DNA from: Candidatus Latescibacterota bacterium
Lineage (GTDB): Bacteria; Latescibacterota; MWCZ01
Direction of reading: 5' to 3'
Assembly (NCBI GenBank): GCA_022706085.1
Contig: JAKJDF010000001.1
Span: 294,526 to 358,525, forward strand
Length of the DNA stretch: 64,000 nucleotides
A program made the position numbers and the translations under genes. This document shows, piece after piece, positions 1 through 8,005 of the stretch. The first letter of the stretch is position 1; every line of letters starts with the position of its first letter. The notes below the pieces were generated by a model. It worked only from the letters and a program-made list of their open reading frames with translations, was not told the DNA's origin and did not search any database.

Positions 1-586
1 CGAGCTGGCGGGCGATAAAATCGATTTTGGCAAAATGCTCCACCGTTTCCATTTTGAAATACGCGTTGAGGACGCTCTGTCCAACTGTCAGCACCCCGTG
101 GAGCTCCATGAGAAATGCGTCCGACTGATGAATGAATTCGCGCATTTTGTTCGGCAAATCGTCTGTTCCTGGCAAACCGTACTTGGTCAACGGTATGGTT
201 CCCAACGCAATGACGACCTCCGGAAGTTTGCATTCCCCGAGGTCGAGCCCCGCCAGGGCGTAGCCGGTGGCGTACGGCGGGTGGGCATGCACCACGGAAA
301 CCACATCCGGACGCTCCTTGTACGCCATCAGGTGAACTTTCATTTCCGTCGAGGGCTTACGATGCGTTGCTCCTTCGAGCTTGTTGCCTTCCATGTCGAT
401 CACGCACAGGTCATCCACGGCAACCAGCCCCTTGCTGATTCCTGTCGGCGTGCAGAGGATCCTCTCGCCGTCGACCCGGACGCTGAGGTTTCCATCGTTC
501 GACGCGACCCAACCCTTGGCGTACACGCGATGGCACGCATCCACGATCTGTTGTTTCAGCTGAAAAAGCGGTATCGCCATAGTCAT
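1..586 (-). CDS. Class II sugar-phosphate aldolase (FucA/RhaD-like), 3' end outside window
   Basis: Member of the class II aldolase/adducin family. In the family these zinc enzymes split fuculose- or rhamnulose-1-phosphate into dihydroxyacetone phosphate and lactaldehyde. Visible hallmarks are the substrate-site Asn in SNDGNLS, a STEM motif carrying the catalytic Glu, the zinc ligands in VVHAHPP, and a later ELHG histidine. About 195 residues are present and the C-terminus runs off the left edge, so a C-terminal encapsulation peptide cannot be checked. The start ATG at 586 follows AGGGAA. It is the last visible gene of the microcompartment operon, 17 bases after a BMC-P gene. That context favours production of lactaldehyde inside a shell. 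Fucose versus rhamnose specificity cannot be read from the sequence. Confidence 0.85.
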   Translation of the reverse strand, partial: MTMAIPLFQLKQQIVDACHRVYAKGWVASNDGNLSVRVDGERILCTPTGISKGLVAVDDLCVIDMEGNKLEGATHRKPSTEMKVHLMAYKERPDVVSVVHAHPPYATGYALAGLDLGECKLPEVVIALGTIPLTKYGLPGTDDLPNKMREFIHQSDAFLMELHGVLTVGQSVLNAYFKMETVEHFAKIDFIARQL

Positions 587-603
587 TTCCCTGTCGCAGA
601 TCT

Positions 604-903
604 CTATTTTTTGCCGTCAATCATGCGGCGTCCGTCCGCGGCTTCCACGTGATCGACAATCCCTATCACGAGCGATCTCACGGGTGCGTGCTTCTTCCGA
701 AGCACCTGCCGCGCGGCCGCACCCTCCTTGCAGACCAATACCAGTTCCCCGGCGCCGGCTCCCACCGTATCAACACACACCATCTCCGGGCCTTCTTCCG
801 CCCCGTCCAGGCTCACCGGTCTCACCAGAAGCAGTTTTGTGGAGGCGTACGCCGGGTGCTTGACTGTTGATACGACGCTCCCCACCACCCGTCCGACGAT
901 CAT
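604..903 (-). CDS. BMC-P (EutN/CcmL) microcompartment vertex protein, copy 1
   Basis: A 99-residue protein of the EutN/CcmL family, whose pentamers close the twelve vertices of a polyhedral microcompartment shell. It begins MIVGRVVGSVVST and carries the family core VDTVGAGAGELVLV and the C-terminal IVGIVD-type strand (VIGIVDHVE). Length is normal. Its ATG overlaps the stop of the preceding BMC-P gene (ATGA at 900-903), so the two are probably translationally coupled. It is one of three divergent BMC-P paralogues in this operon. Loci with three BMC-P genes are known from the fucose/rhamnose compartments of Planctomycetes and Verrucomicrobia. Hexamer-forming BMC-H genes are not in the window and should lie to its left. 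Confidence 0.92.
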   Translation of the reverse strand: MIVGRVVGSVVSTVKHPAYASTKLLLVRPVSLDGAEEGPEMVCVDTVGAGAGELVLVCKEGAAARQVLRKKHAPVRSLVIGIVDHVEAADGRRMIDGKK

Positions 904-1202
904 TCCGCCCCCGTTTCCTCGAATACGGGTTTCCCCGGGAGCAAATCCACTCTGTCCACAAGCCCCACAACGCTCGCGTCAACTGCCGGGAACGGCGGTT
1001 CGAGCGCCTGCGCAGCTTCCAGCGACCCAACCCAGAACACCGTATCGCCGACTCCCGCCGCCACTACATCGATCGCGGCAATCGGCGGACCTGTCGGTTC
1101 GCGCCGTGCGTTGAGCGGCTCCAGAACCACAAGTCTCACGCCGCAAAGGCGTTCTATTTTCTGGGTTGCGACGATGGTCCCGATTATGCGACCCAATTGC
1201 AT
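900..1202 (-). CDS. BMC-P (EutN/CcmL) microcompartment vertex protein, copy 2
   Basis: A 100-residue EutN/CcmL protein: MQLGRIIGTIVATQK start, AIDVVAAGVGDTVFWV core and VVGLVDRVD near the end. As a BMC-P pentamer it would cap shell vertices. It is the most divergent of the three copies, with Ala-Ala in place of Gly-Ala in the core loop, a Phe-Trp pair on the following strand and a proline-containing insert (PLNARREPTGPP). It follows the aldehyde dehydrogenase by 21 bases and overlaps the next BMC-P gene by four bases. The divergence suggests a specialised vertex or a different pore lining, which is inference. Confidence 0.92.
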   Translation of the reverse strand: MQLGRIIGTIVATQKIERLCGVRLVVLEPLNARREPTGPPIAAIDVVAAGVGDTVFWVGSLEAAQALEPPFPAVDASVVGLVDRVDLLPGKPVFEETGAE

Positions 1203-1223
1203 CCGTCTGCCGCTTGCGAGAGT

Positions 1224-2687
1224 TCAGATGATGCGGAAATAATCCACGAGCGCACACCGACGAATGCGCGTGAACGTTCGCGGCGTCGTAATGCCTTCGC
1301 CCGTCGCAAGCGCGATGGAGAAAGACGAAGTGCCCTCTCCACCGGAGCCCAGCGCCGCCGTGCTGGGTCCATTTTTCACGAAGATCGTTGTGTCCATGAC
1401 TCTGGCCATCTTGTCCATGTTCTCGACGTTTTTCGAGTGCATGATTGCGGTGTGGCCAAAACCGTGTTCGGCTTCGTAAGCCCATTCAATTGCCTGATGC
1501 ACGTCGCGACAACGTACAACGGGAACAAAGGAGGTCATCTGCTCGTGCTGTACGAACGGGTGCTCCCTGGTGGTCTCCCCGATCAACAACTGCGTTGTGG
1601 ACGGTACGCTCAAACCAATGGCCTTTGCGAGCGTATCAGCATCCCGTCCGACCGCATCCCGGTTGAGCACGGGGTGAGCACAGCCCGCATCTCCCTTGAA
1701 CACAAACGACGTCAGTTGCTGAATCTGAGCCGTGGTGAGTTCAAAGGCGCCGTTCGCTACCATGCGCCGTTTGAGTTCGTCGGCGACGGTATCTACCACA
1801 AAGATTTCCTTCTCCGCGATACAAAGAAGATTGCAGTCGAACGAAGCCCCTGCGATAATACTTTTGGCCGCTTTCTCGATGTCCGCCGTTTCGTCGACAA
1901 CAACGGGCGGATTTCCCGGGCCGGCCGCAATGACTTTCTTTCCTGCGCCCATCGCGGCTTTCACAACTCCGGGCCCGCCAGTAACCAGGATGAGCTTGAT
2001 CGCGGGGTGGTGAAACAGCTTGTTCGCGCCCTCGATGGTCGGTTCAGCGACGGTCGTGATGATATTGGCAGGCCCGCCGGCAGCCACGATGTATTCGTTG
2101 ATCACCTGGAGCGCGTGCGCAAACACCCGCTTCCCCGCCGGGTGACCATTGAAGACCACGCCGTTCCCCGCCACGAGATTGCAAATCGTGTTGTTGATCA
2201 TCGTCGGAACAGGGTGCGTGGACGGAGTCACTGCCGCGATGACTCCGTACGGTGCCATTTCTTCGATGGTCAACCCATGATCACCCGACCGCGCTGTCGT
2301 AACAAGGTCCTCGAACCCCGGTGTCTGGAGGCTCGCGAGGCGGTGTTTGGCGATCTTGTCCGCCACGCGTCCCATACCTGTTTCCGCAACCGTTTCGCGC
2401 GAGAACATTTCACCGTGTTCAATTCCGACGCGTCGGACAGCCTCCACCACTTCCTTCCGTTTGGCAACCGGCATCGCGATCCATTCCCGCTGCGCCTTTT
2501 CCGTTGCCGCTACCGCCTCGTCAATATCGGCAAAAACGCCGCGTCCGAGGGTTGTCGCCGGAGGAGTCACTGCCCCTTGATCCGGAGCGTTGACGGGAGT
2601 TTTCGGTCCGGTCGCGCCCGCTGGCGTTCCGAGTTGTTTCACTACCTGCTCCACAATCGCGCGAACGCGTGCTTCATCTATTTGCAC
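1224..2687 (-). CDS. CoA-acylating aldehyde dehydrogenase of a microcompartment (EutE/PduP type) with N-terminal encapsulation peptide
   Basis: A 487-residue protein of the EutE/PduP group, which oxidises an aldehyde to the acyl-CoA with NAD. In this operon the substrate is probably lactaldehyde from the neighbouring aldolase. The catalytic Cys is near residue 289 in the motif NLLCIAEKE, with the NAD-binding region around 155-260 (GPGNPPVVVD). Residues 1-20 form a predicted amphipathic helix (IDEARVRAIVEQVV) followed by a Pro/Ala/Gly-rich linker up to about residue 50. This is the classic layout of the PduP encapsulation peptide that targets cargo to the shell lumen. The start is GTG at 2687, preceded by GGAGG at good spacing. 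It lies between two BMC-P genes. Confidence 0.93.
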   Translation of the reverse strand: MQIDEARVRAIVEQVVKQLGTPAGATGPKTPVNAPDQGAVTPPATTLGRGVFADIDEAVAATEKAQREWIAMPVAKRKEVVEAVRRVGIEHGEMFSRETVAETGMGRVADKIAKHRLASLQTPGFEDLVTTARSGDHGLTIEEMAPYGVIAAVTPSTHPVPTMINNTICNLVAGNGVVFNGHPAGKRVFAHALQVINEYIVAAGGPANIITTVAEPTIEGANKLFHHPAIKLILVTGGPGVVKAAMGAGKKVIAAGPGNPPVVVDETADIEKAAKSIIAGASFDCNLLCIAEKEIFVVDTVADELKRRMVANGAFELTTAQIQQLTSFVFKGDAGCAHPVLNRDAVGRDADTLAKAIGLSVPSTTQLLIGETTREHPFVQHEQMTSFVPVVRCRDVHQAIEWAYEAEHGFGHTAIMHSKNVENMDKMARVMDTTIFVKNGPSTAALGSGGEGTSSFSIALATGEGITTPRTFTRIRRCALVDYFRII

Positions 2688-2739
2688 CGTACGCCTCCAT
2701 CTGTGATCAGCGTGAGCCGAAGAAGCATTCCAGTTATGG

Positions 2740-3039
2740 TTATTGTCCCGACTTCCGGTACAGGATCTTCCCGTGTATATCGTACTGGTCTACGATTGCC
2801 ATTATCACGGTGTCGACAGGGCGCCCATCGGAGGAGGGCGTAAGCCGGGCTGAACTCCCGCTCGCGCACAGGACAACTTCGCCCAATCCCGCCCCAACGG
2901 CGTCAATCGCTACGGTGTACGCCTTCTTTCCTTCACCCGTCAGCGGGTCGAGGGTCTCCACCACCAGGAGTTTGGCACTCCGCAGTTTTTCATCTTTCTG
3001 CGTGGCAACCACGGTACCCACGACACGTCCGAGAATCAT
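2740..3039 (-). CDS. BMC-P (EutN/CcmL) microcompartment vertex protein, copy 3
   Basis: A 99-residue EutN/CcmL protein starting MILGRVVGTVVATQK, with AIDAVGAGLGEVVLC in the core and VIMAIVDQYDIHGK at the end. The start at 3039 is chosen because family members begin at this methionine and GGGGGA lies upstream. An in-frame start at 3069 would add an unconserved 10-residue leader. It is the first gene of the visible shell operon and lies 52 bases before the aldehyde dehydrogenase. The core is closest to the canonical sequence, so it is the likeliest general vertex pentamer of the three. Confidence 0.92.
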   Translation of the reverse strand: MILGRVVGTVVATQKDEKLRSAKLLVVETLDPLTGEGKKAYTVAIDAVGAGLGEVVLCASGSSARLTPSSDGRPVDTVIMAIVDQYDIHGKILYRKSGQ

Positions 3040-3227
3040 CGAATCATTCCCCCGAATCTCTTGCACCACACCCGCCGGGATTCATCTGGCAATGGAGCAA
3101 CCACGCACTTCCACCGGTCCCCACGCGGGGCAAAAAAACTGGTTCACCTAACCCCAAAATAACGGTGTCCGGGAAGGCGGGGCAAGATGGTGTTCGTGCG
3201 CGATGATCCCCTGCACGTAAGCAGGTT

Positions 3228-5546
3228 TCATTTGCCAACAGCGAGGGAATCAAACCCGCATGGCAGGGCGGCGATCGCGGGAAGATGCTCCCGGTACCAC
3301 ATTCCGTTGAACGGAGGACTTCCCAGAAGGTAGTGATTGCCGCCTTTTATGCCGCCCACTTCCCACTCAATGAGGAGCAGCCTTTGCTGCCCCCTGCTTG
3401 CGGGGATGGCCGTCAACACCGTGTTTTCGTTCCGCTCCGCGCTGCCGCAGCCCTCCCAGATCGTCTCGCCCGTTGCCGCGTCCCAGATGCGGAACCTGCC
3501 CTGGACACGCTCGAGGCTGTCATTTCCGAGTATGACACGACAACGCCAATCTTCCGGCTCGTCCACCATGACGCACACCGGCTGGTGGACTCGCCGCAGG
3601 TAGAAATACGCCAGTTTCGGGCAATAGAAATAATCCATCACCGCATCCGAGAACTGAGGCCAACCGTCGATCAGGTTCCACCAGAGCACACCCGTTTTCC
3701 GCCATTTCCTGAGGCGCGTCATCTCCACGAAGTACTTCTTCGCTTCTGCCTGAACTATCTGCGACAAGACGATAAAATCATCCAGAGTCTCCGGTGTCTG
3801 GCCGAATACTTCGGCAATCTGTTTGCTCATCAACGCGATTCTGTACGCATAGACTCCGGGATGCGGGGTGGTATCGGCCGCATGGATGCGCCATTCCTCG
3901 TACCTTTCAGGCGGCCACAACGCTTCAGGAGACAGGAACTTCTCCAGCGAGGAGCGGCTCGGGCAACCATGGTACCCGATTTCACTTACGAAATGAGCCC
4001 TGTCCTCGGTGTAGAAACGGCTTTTGTAGTAATCACGCGGTCCCCAGAGATGCCGCTCAGGCATTACCTCGACGGTCCCGTATTCACGCGCTTCAGGCGA
4101 GTAGTAAGGAGAACTCGGGATGTAGGGTCGCCACGGATCGAGCCTTTTCAGCACTTCGGGCAATACGGCGCGCGTCAGCCTGTTCGCGTTCGGATCGAGA
4201 CCTGCCCCGGCATATGCCTCATCGCATTCGTTGTCGCCTGCCCAGATTGCGAGCGAGGGGTGGTTGCGAAGTCTGCGCACGATGAACTCAGCTTCTTTCC
4301 GCAATTGCATGGCAAACGCATCATCCACAGGGTAACGTCCGCACGCCATTGCGAAATCCTGCCACACCATGACCCCGAGTTGGTCGCACAGGTCGAAAAA
4401 TCCATGGTCTTCGTACACATTGCCGCCCCAGCACCGAAGCATATTGCATCCAACGTCGGCAACGTGGTCCATGATGCGGGGAATGCGGGAAGCGTCTCGG
4501 CTATGAAACGCGTCCGCCGGAACCCAGTTAGATCCCTTCACCAGAATGCGCTCGCCATTCACGCGGAACACGAACTCGCCCGGCGCGTCGGGCAATGTGA
4601 TGTCCGTTCTTTCCAGCGTGATGGTTCGGATACCCACCATGAGCCTTCGGGAATCCACAACTTCGCCGTCGAGCAGCAGTTCGAACACCGTGTCATACAG
4701 GGCCGGGTCACCGTACCCCCGGGGCCACCACAGGTAAGGCTTGTTTACGACTACCGAGAAATCCCCGGCAATGAATCTGCAGGATTCCTGGTGTGAGAAC
4801 TCAGAAGCACCGCATTTGCCACGCACCTGCACCGTACAATGTTCCCAGTCCGTCGGTTCGGCCACTATTTGCCACCGGAACTGGATTGCCGCTTCGTCAG
4901 CGGTTACGTTGTACGGGCGGACGAATAAGTCGACGATCTCCGGCTGGCGGTGCACGTCAAGGAACACGGAACGCCACAGGCCGGCGGAAACCGCACGCGG
5001 CATGATGTCCCACCCGTACATGTGGGGAGCTTTGCGCACGTACGCCTGTTCCAGGTTCGTCGGAAGGCCTGAAACAGACGGTTCGTATCGGTGCGACCCG
5101 GCACGTGCCAGAGGCGATTCCAGCAAAACGCAGAGTTCGTTCTCATCCTGCCCGGTGCGCAGCAGAGAGGTTATGTCGAATTCGTGTGCTATCAACATGT
5201 TATCGCAACTTCCGGCCCGGTTTCCATTCACCCATACAGTCGCGAACGTGTCAACTCCTTCAAAACGGATTACGACACGGTCACCGGGTTCGAACTCAGG
5301 TGTCCTGAAGCTTTTGAGATACCACCAGTTGTGCAATTCGTAGTTTTTGAGGCGAAGTATGTTCGTGCCGAAAAAGGGATCCGGTATGACGCCCGCATGC
5401 AGCAAATCCAGCTCAACATTGCCGGGGACAATTCCACGAATCGGGGGTATCCCGCAGAAGGGCAGTTCACAAGGATGAGTGATCGGCGGATGAGTTGGTG
5501 GAACAGGGAAAAGCTGCCACTCCCCATCAAGACTGATGCTCCTCAT
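3228..5546 (-). CDS. Glycoside hydrolase family 2 beta-mannosidase
   Basis: A 772-residue GH2 protein that would release terminal beta-linked mannose from the non-reducing end of oligosaccharides. The N-terminal jelly-roll sugar-binding domain (1-200, with the GNVELDLLHAG and NWWYLKSF signatures of beta-mannosidases) is followed by an immunoglobulin-like domain and a TIM barrel. The acid/base Glu is near 440 (WAGDNECDE) and the nucleophile Glu near 522 (FVSEIGYHG). No signal peptide is visible, so it is probably cytoplasmic and acts on imported oligosaccharides. The start at 5546 follows GAGGTT. An upstream in-frame extension to 5681 has no conserved content. It lies 188 bases before the shell operon on the same strand, which links mannoside use and the microcompartment. 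Confidence 0.92.
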   Translation of the reverse strand: MRSISLDGEWQLFPVPPTHPPITHPCELPFCGIPPIRGIVPGNVELDLLHAGVIPDPFFGTNILRLKNYELHNWWYLKSFRTPEFEPGDRVVIRFEGVDTFATVWVNGNRAGSCDNMLIAHEFDITSLLRTGQDENELCVLLESPLARAGSHRYEPSVSGLPTNLEQAYVRKAPHMYGWDIMPRAVSAGLWRSVFLDVHRQPEIVDLFVRPYNVTADEAAIQFRWQIVAEPTDWEHCTVQVRGKCGASEFSHQESCRFIAGDFSVVVNKPYLWWPRGYGDPALYDTVFELLLDGEVVDSRRLMVGIRTITLERTDITLPDAPGEFVFRVNGERILVKGSNWVPADAFHSRDASRIPRIMDHVADVGCNMLRCWGGNVYEDHGFFDLCDQLGVMVWQDFAMACGRYPVDDAFAMQLRKEAEFIVRRLRNHPSLAIWAGDNECDEAYAGAGLDPNANRLTRAVLPEVLKRLDPWRPYIPSSPYYSPEAREYGTVEVMPERHLWGPRDYYKSRFYTEDRAHFVSEIGYHGCPSRSSLEKFLSPEALWPPERYEEWRIHAADTTPHPGVYAYRIALMSKQIAEVFGQTPETLDDFIVLSQIVQAEAKKYFVEMTRLRKWRKTGVLWWNLIDGWPQFSDAVMDYFYCPKLAYFYLRRVHQPVCVMVDEPEDWRCRVILGNDSLERVQGRFRIWDAATGETIWEGCGSAERNENTVLTAIPASRGQQRLLLIEWEVGGIKGGNHYLLGSPPFNGMWYREHLPAIAALPCGFDSLAVGK

Positions 5547-5614
5547 GATAACCTCGAAAAAAACATGGTAGGAAACGATTCCGCACCCTGAATGTTGAAA
5601 GGATAACGGCAGCG

Positions 5615-5637
5615 GCACGCTGTTCAAAACAGCATGC
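5615..5637. promoter_or_regulatory. Imperfect palindrome between divergent genes, possible operator
   Basis: A 23-base near-perfect inverted repeat (GCACGCTGTT, one central A flanked by C and A, then AACAGCATGC, one mismatched pair) sits between the beta-mannosidase and the PorX-like gene. Symmetry and length resemble LacI- or GntR-type operators. No regulator gene adjoins, so assignment is speculative. Confidence 0.35.
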
Positions 5638-5641
5638 GGCG

Positions 5642-5672
5642 TTGTCGTCCCGTGTGTCCTCAACGGTATATT
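5642..5672 (+). promoter_or_regulatory. Possible sigma70-type promoter for the PorX-like gene
   Basis: A good -10 hexamer TATATT at 5667-5672 has TTGTCG at 5642-5647, with a long 19-base spacer. It is placed about 55 bases before the TTG start. It is weak because of the spacing. Confidence 0.25.
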
Positions 5673-5727
5673 TCTCTCCACAAACTCTCGGGATGAATCA
5701 CCCCGCGCGTTGTCGGAGGTACGTCAG

Positions 5728-7293
5728 TTGGAGACCGCGAATCAGCGCCCACGGCGGCAAATTCTCTGGGTGGACGACGAGATTGATCTGCTCCGTTCAC
5801 ACATCATTTTCCTCGCCGATCGCGGGTACGACGTAACCCCTGCGACCAACGGGGAAGATGCGGTGGCGCTGGCCTCGGAACGAAGCTTTGACATCGTCCT
5901 TCTGGATGAGATGATGGCGGGACAGGATGGTTTGACCACCCTGGACGAAATAAAAAGCATTCACCCGACTCTCCCCGTGGTGATGGTAACGAAAAGTGAA
6001 GAAGAAGAGCTGATGAACGAAGCCATCGGCAAGCGCATAGACGACTATCTCGTCAAGCCGGTGAATCCCAGCCAGATTGTCCTGGCGTGCAAAAGGCTCC
6101 TCGACGCGAGGCAGATCCGCGAACAGAAACTCGTGCGCGATTACGTATCCGAGTTCTCGAGCCTTCACACGCAGATCAGCACGGCCGGGTGGTCAGAGTG
6201 GATGGACATTTTCGGGCGCCTCGCTGCGTGGGACCTCGAAATCCATTCCTACAACGACCCCTCCCTCAGCGAGATGCACCACAGCCAGTGGCGCCACTGC
6301 AACCAGGTATTTGCGCGATACGTCGAGGAGAATTACGCCGGTTGGGTGGCTGTGCCGCGGACGGGGCCAATCACATCTGCTGAAGTGGTACGACAGTTCG
6401 TGGTTCCCCATATCGGCGCCCGTCCGGTGTATTTCATTGTGATCGATTGCATGCGACTCGACCAGTGGCTCGCCATCGAGCCCCTGATTGCGGAGTATTT
6501 CGCCGTGCGGCGCGAGCACTATTATGCTACACTGCCAACCGCAACTCCGTTCTCACGCAACGCGTTGTTTGCCGGGATGTTTCCCGCGGGCGTTGCAAGG
6601 CGATTTCCGGACCTGTGGACGCCGGGAAACGATGAGGATCAGTCGCTGAACAGATTCGAAAATCAGTTACTTGTTGAGAACCTCGCACGCGTTGGTGTCA
6701 AACAACCCATCCATTATCAGAAAGTGCTTGACGCCAGTGACGGTCGCGCGGTCCTGAAGAAGATCGGAACATGGAAAAACGCCGGGCTGGTTGCGCTGGT
6801 TTTCAATTTTGTTGACCACCTCTCCCATGGCCGGTCAGAATCTGAGATACTTCAGGAAATAACTCCCGACGAGGCTTCATTTCGCTCTCTGACCGTGTCC
6901 TGGTTTTCCCGTTCGGCCTTGTTCGAAATACTGAAATGGATTTCCCGCACCGATTCGACAGTGATCGTGACGACGGACCATGGGAGCGTTCTGGGAACGA
7001 GAGCGACGATCGCGCGGGGCAACCGGGAAACAAGCACCAACCTCCGCTACAAATCGGGCACAAACCTCCAGTGCGACCCGAAGGAAGCGCTACTTGTTCG
7101 AGACCCCCTCACTTTCGGGTTGCCACGTTTCACCCCGAGCACCAACTTCATTATCGCGAAGGAGGATTTCTACTTCGTCTACCCGACACGTGCCAACGAG
7201 TTCGGGCGCCATTATCGGAACAGCTTCCAACACGGGGGCATTTCGCTGGAAGAAATGATTTTGCCGGTCGTCACTCTTACGCCTCGCCGCTGA
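5728..7293 (+). CDS. PorX-like response regulator with PglZ/alkaline-phosphatase-type output domain
   Basis: A 521-residue bifunctional regulator. The N-terminal receiver (about 1-120) has the acidic pair VDDE, the phospho-acceptor Asp near 60 (IVLLDEMMAG) and the conserved Lys near 110 (DDYLVKPVN). A helical linker leads to a PglZ domain of the alkaline phosphatase superfamily (about 230-520) with VIDCMRLDQW, the TLPTATPFSRN threonine motif and TTDHGSV as metal-site candidates. In Bacteroidota, PorX controls the type IX secretion system and its PglZ domain is a phosphodiesterase. No PorY kinase or Por genes are seen here. TTG at 5728 is the preferred start because GGAGGT lies 7 bases upstream. 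An in-frame TTG at 5710 would precede that site. tsaE follows after 7 bases, as is common in Bacteroidota. Confidence 0.88.
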   Translation: METANQRPRRQILWVDDEIDLLRSHIIFLADRGYDVTPATNGEDAVALASERSFDIVLLDEMMAGQDGLTTLDEIKSIHPTLPVVMVTKSEEEELMNEAIGKRIDDYLVKPVNPSQIVLACKRLLDARQIREQKLVRDYVSEFSSLHTQISTAGWSEWMDIFGRLAAWDLEIHSYNDPSLSEMHHSQWRHCNQVFARYVEENYAGWVAVPRTGPITSAEVVRQFVVPHIGARPVYFIVIDCMRLDQWLAIEPLIAEYFAVRREHYYATLPTATPFSRNALFAGMFPAGVARRFPDLWTPGNDEDQSLNRFENQLLVENLARVGVKQPIHYQKVLDASDGRAVLKKIGTWKNAGLVALVFNFVDHLSHGRSESEILQEITPDEASFRSLTVSWFSRSALFEILKWISRTDSTVIVTTDHGSVLGTRATIARGNRETSTNLRYKSGTNLQCDPKEALLVRDPLTFGLPRFTPSTNFIIAKEDFYFVYPTRANEFGRHYRNSFQHGGISLEEMILPVVTLTPRR

Positions 7294-7300
7294 GTGCCTC

Positions 7301-7741
7301 ATGTTGACTGCCCCCGAACCCCGGACCTACGTGACCACCAGCCCGGACGAAACGCGGGAATTCGGGAAAAGGATTGCGCCCCGTCTCGGGCCGGGGAACG
7401 TCGTCTTTCTGTACGGCGATCTGGGGAGCGGAAAGACGACGCTTGTTCAGGGAATCTGCGCGGGGCTCCAAGTCGGCGTATGGCCAAACAGCCCAACCTT
7501 CACGCTGATCAATCAGTATGAGGGCAGGGTGCCGGTGTTCCACTGCGATTTCTACCGGCTGGGTGATCCGGGCGAACTGGCAACACTCGGACTGGAGGAG
7601 GTATTTTTCGGCAACGGCATAGCGCTCGTGGAGTGGCCGGAGCTCGCCGAGGAATGGGCACCACTCGACACAATTCGAGTGAAAATCACGCGACGAAGCG
7701 CGAAGAAACGGGAAATCGTGCTCCACGGTTTGAACCTGTAG
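7301..7741 (+). CDS. tsaE: tRNA threonylcarbamoyladenosine biosynthesis ATPase TsaE
   Basis: A 146-residue P-loop ATPase of the TsaE family, which works with TsaB and TsaD to make threonylcarbamoyladenosine at position 37 of ANN-decoding tRNAs. The Walker A motif GDLGSGKTT is near 40-48, followed by SPTFTLINQY and HCDFYRL, both family signatures, and VEWPE near 110. Length is typical. It starts 7 bases after the PorX-like gene and is probably co-transcribed with it. Confidence 0.93.
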   Translation: MLTAPEPRTYVTTSPDETREFGKRIAPRLGPGNVVFLYGDLGSGKTTLVQGICAGLQVGVWPNSPTFTLINQYEGRVPVFHCDFYRLGDPGELATLGLEEVFFGNGIALVEWPELAEEWAPLDTIRVKITRRSAKKREIVLHGLNL

Positions 7742-7939
7742 ACTCCCGGAACAGGTGTGACGCGTTGCCGAAACACCGTTCGCAGCGTCGTGTATGTTCC
7801 CAATCAGGGGAACGGAGCAACACACGACATGCCCCCGAGCGCGCCGCCTTCTGCGCGGGTAGGTTCGGACGGCTCACTTGGCCACCGGCGATGCGTCGGA
7901 AATCCCCACAGGAAGCATCAAACTGCGTTCTGCAGCGCG

Positions 7940-7968
7940 TTGGAAATCTCCATAGGTTTGCGTATCTT
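7940..7968 (+). promoter_or_regulatory. Possible sigma70-type promoter of dnaN
   Basis: TTGGAA at 7940-7945 and TATCTT at 7963-7968 are separated by exactly 17 bases, 37 bases before the dnaN start. The gap between tsaE and dnaN (7742-8005) also holds a small inverted repeat, GTTCCC/GGGAAC at 7796-7813, without a T run. I saw no convincing DnaA box in this gap. Confidence 0.4.
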
Positions 7969-8005
7969 TTATTAATTGGTTTTTTCGGGAAAGGAAGGGC
8001 TTTCT

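Noticed and set aside
867-2843. 658-codon open frame on the plus strand opposite the aldehyde dehydrogenase
   Set aside because: Low-complexity Arg/His-rich translation without any motif, lying fully antisense to clear genes. It is a GC-bias shadow.
3285-4796. 503-codon plus-strand frame opposite the GH2 gene
   Set aside because: Antisense shadow with no recognisable sequence features.
7796-7813. GTTCCC/GGGAAC hairpin as terminator of tsaE
   Set aside because: Only a 6-bp stem and no T run after it.
7742-8005. Possible replication origin in the tsaE-dnaN gap
   Set aside because: No clear DnaA boxes (TTATCCACA-like) or AT-rich unwinding element seen, and dnaA is not adjacent.
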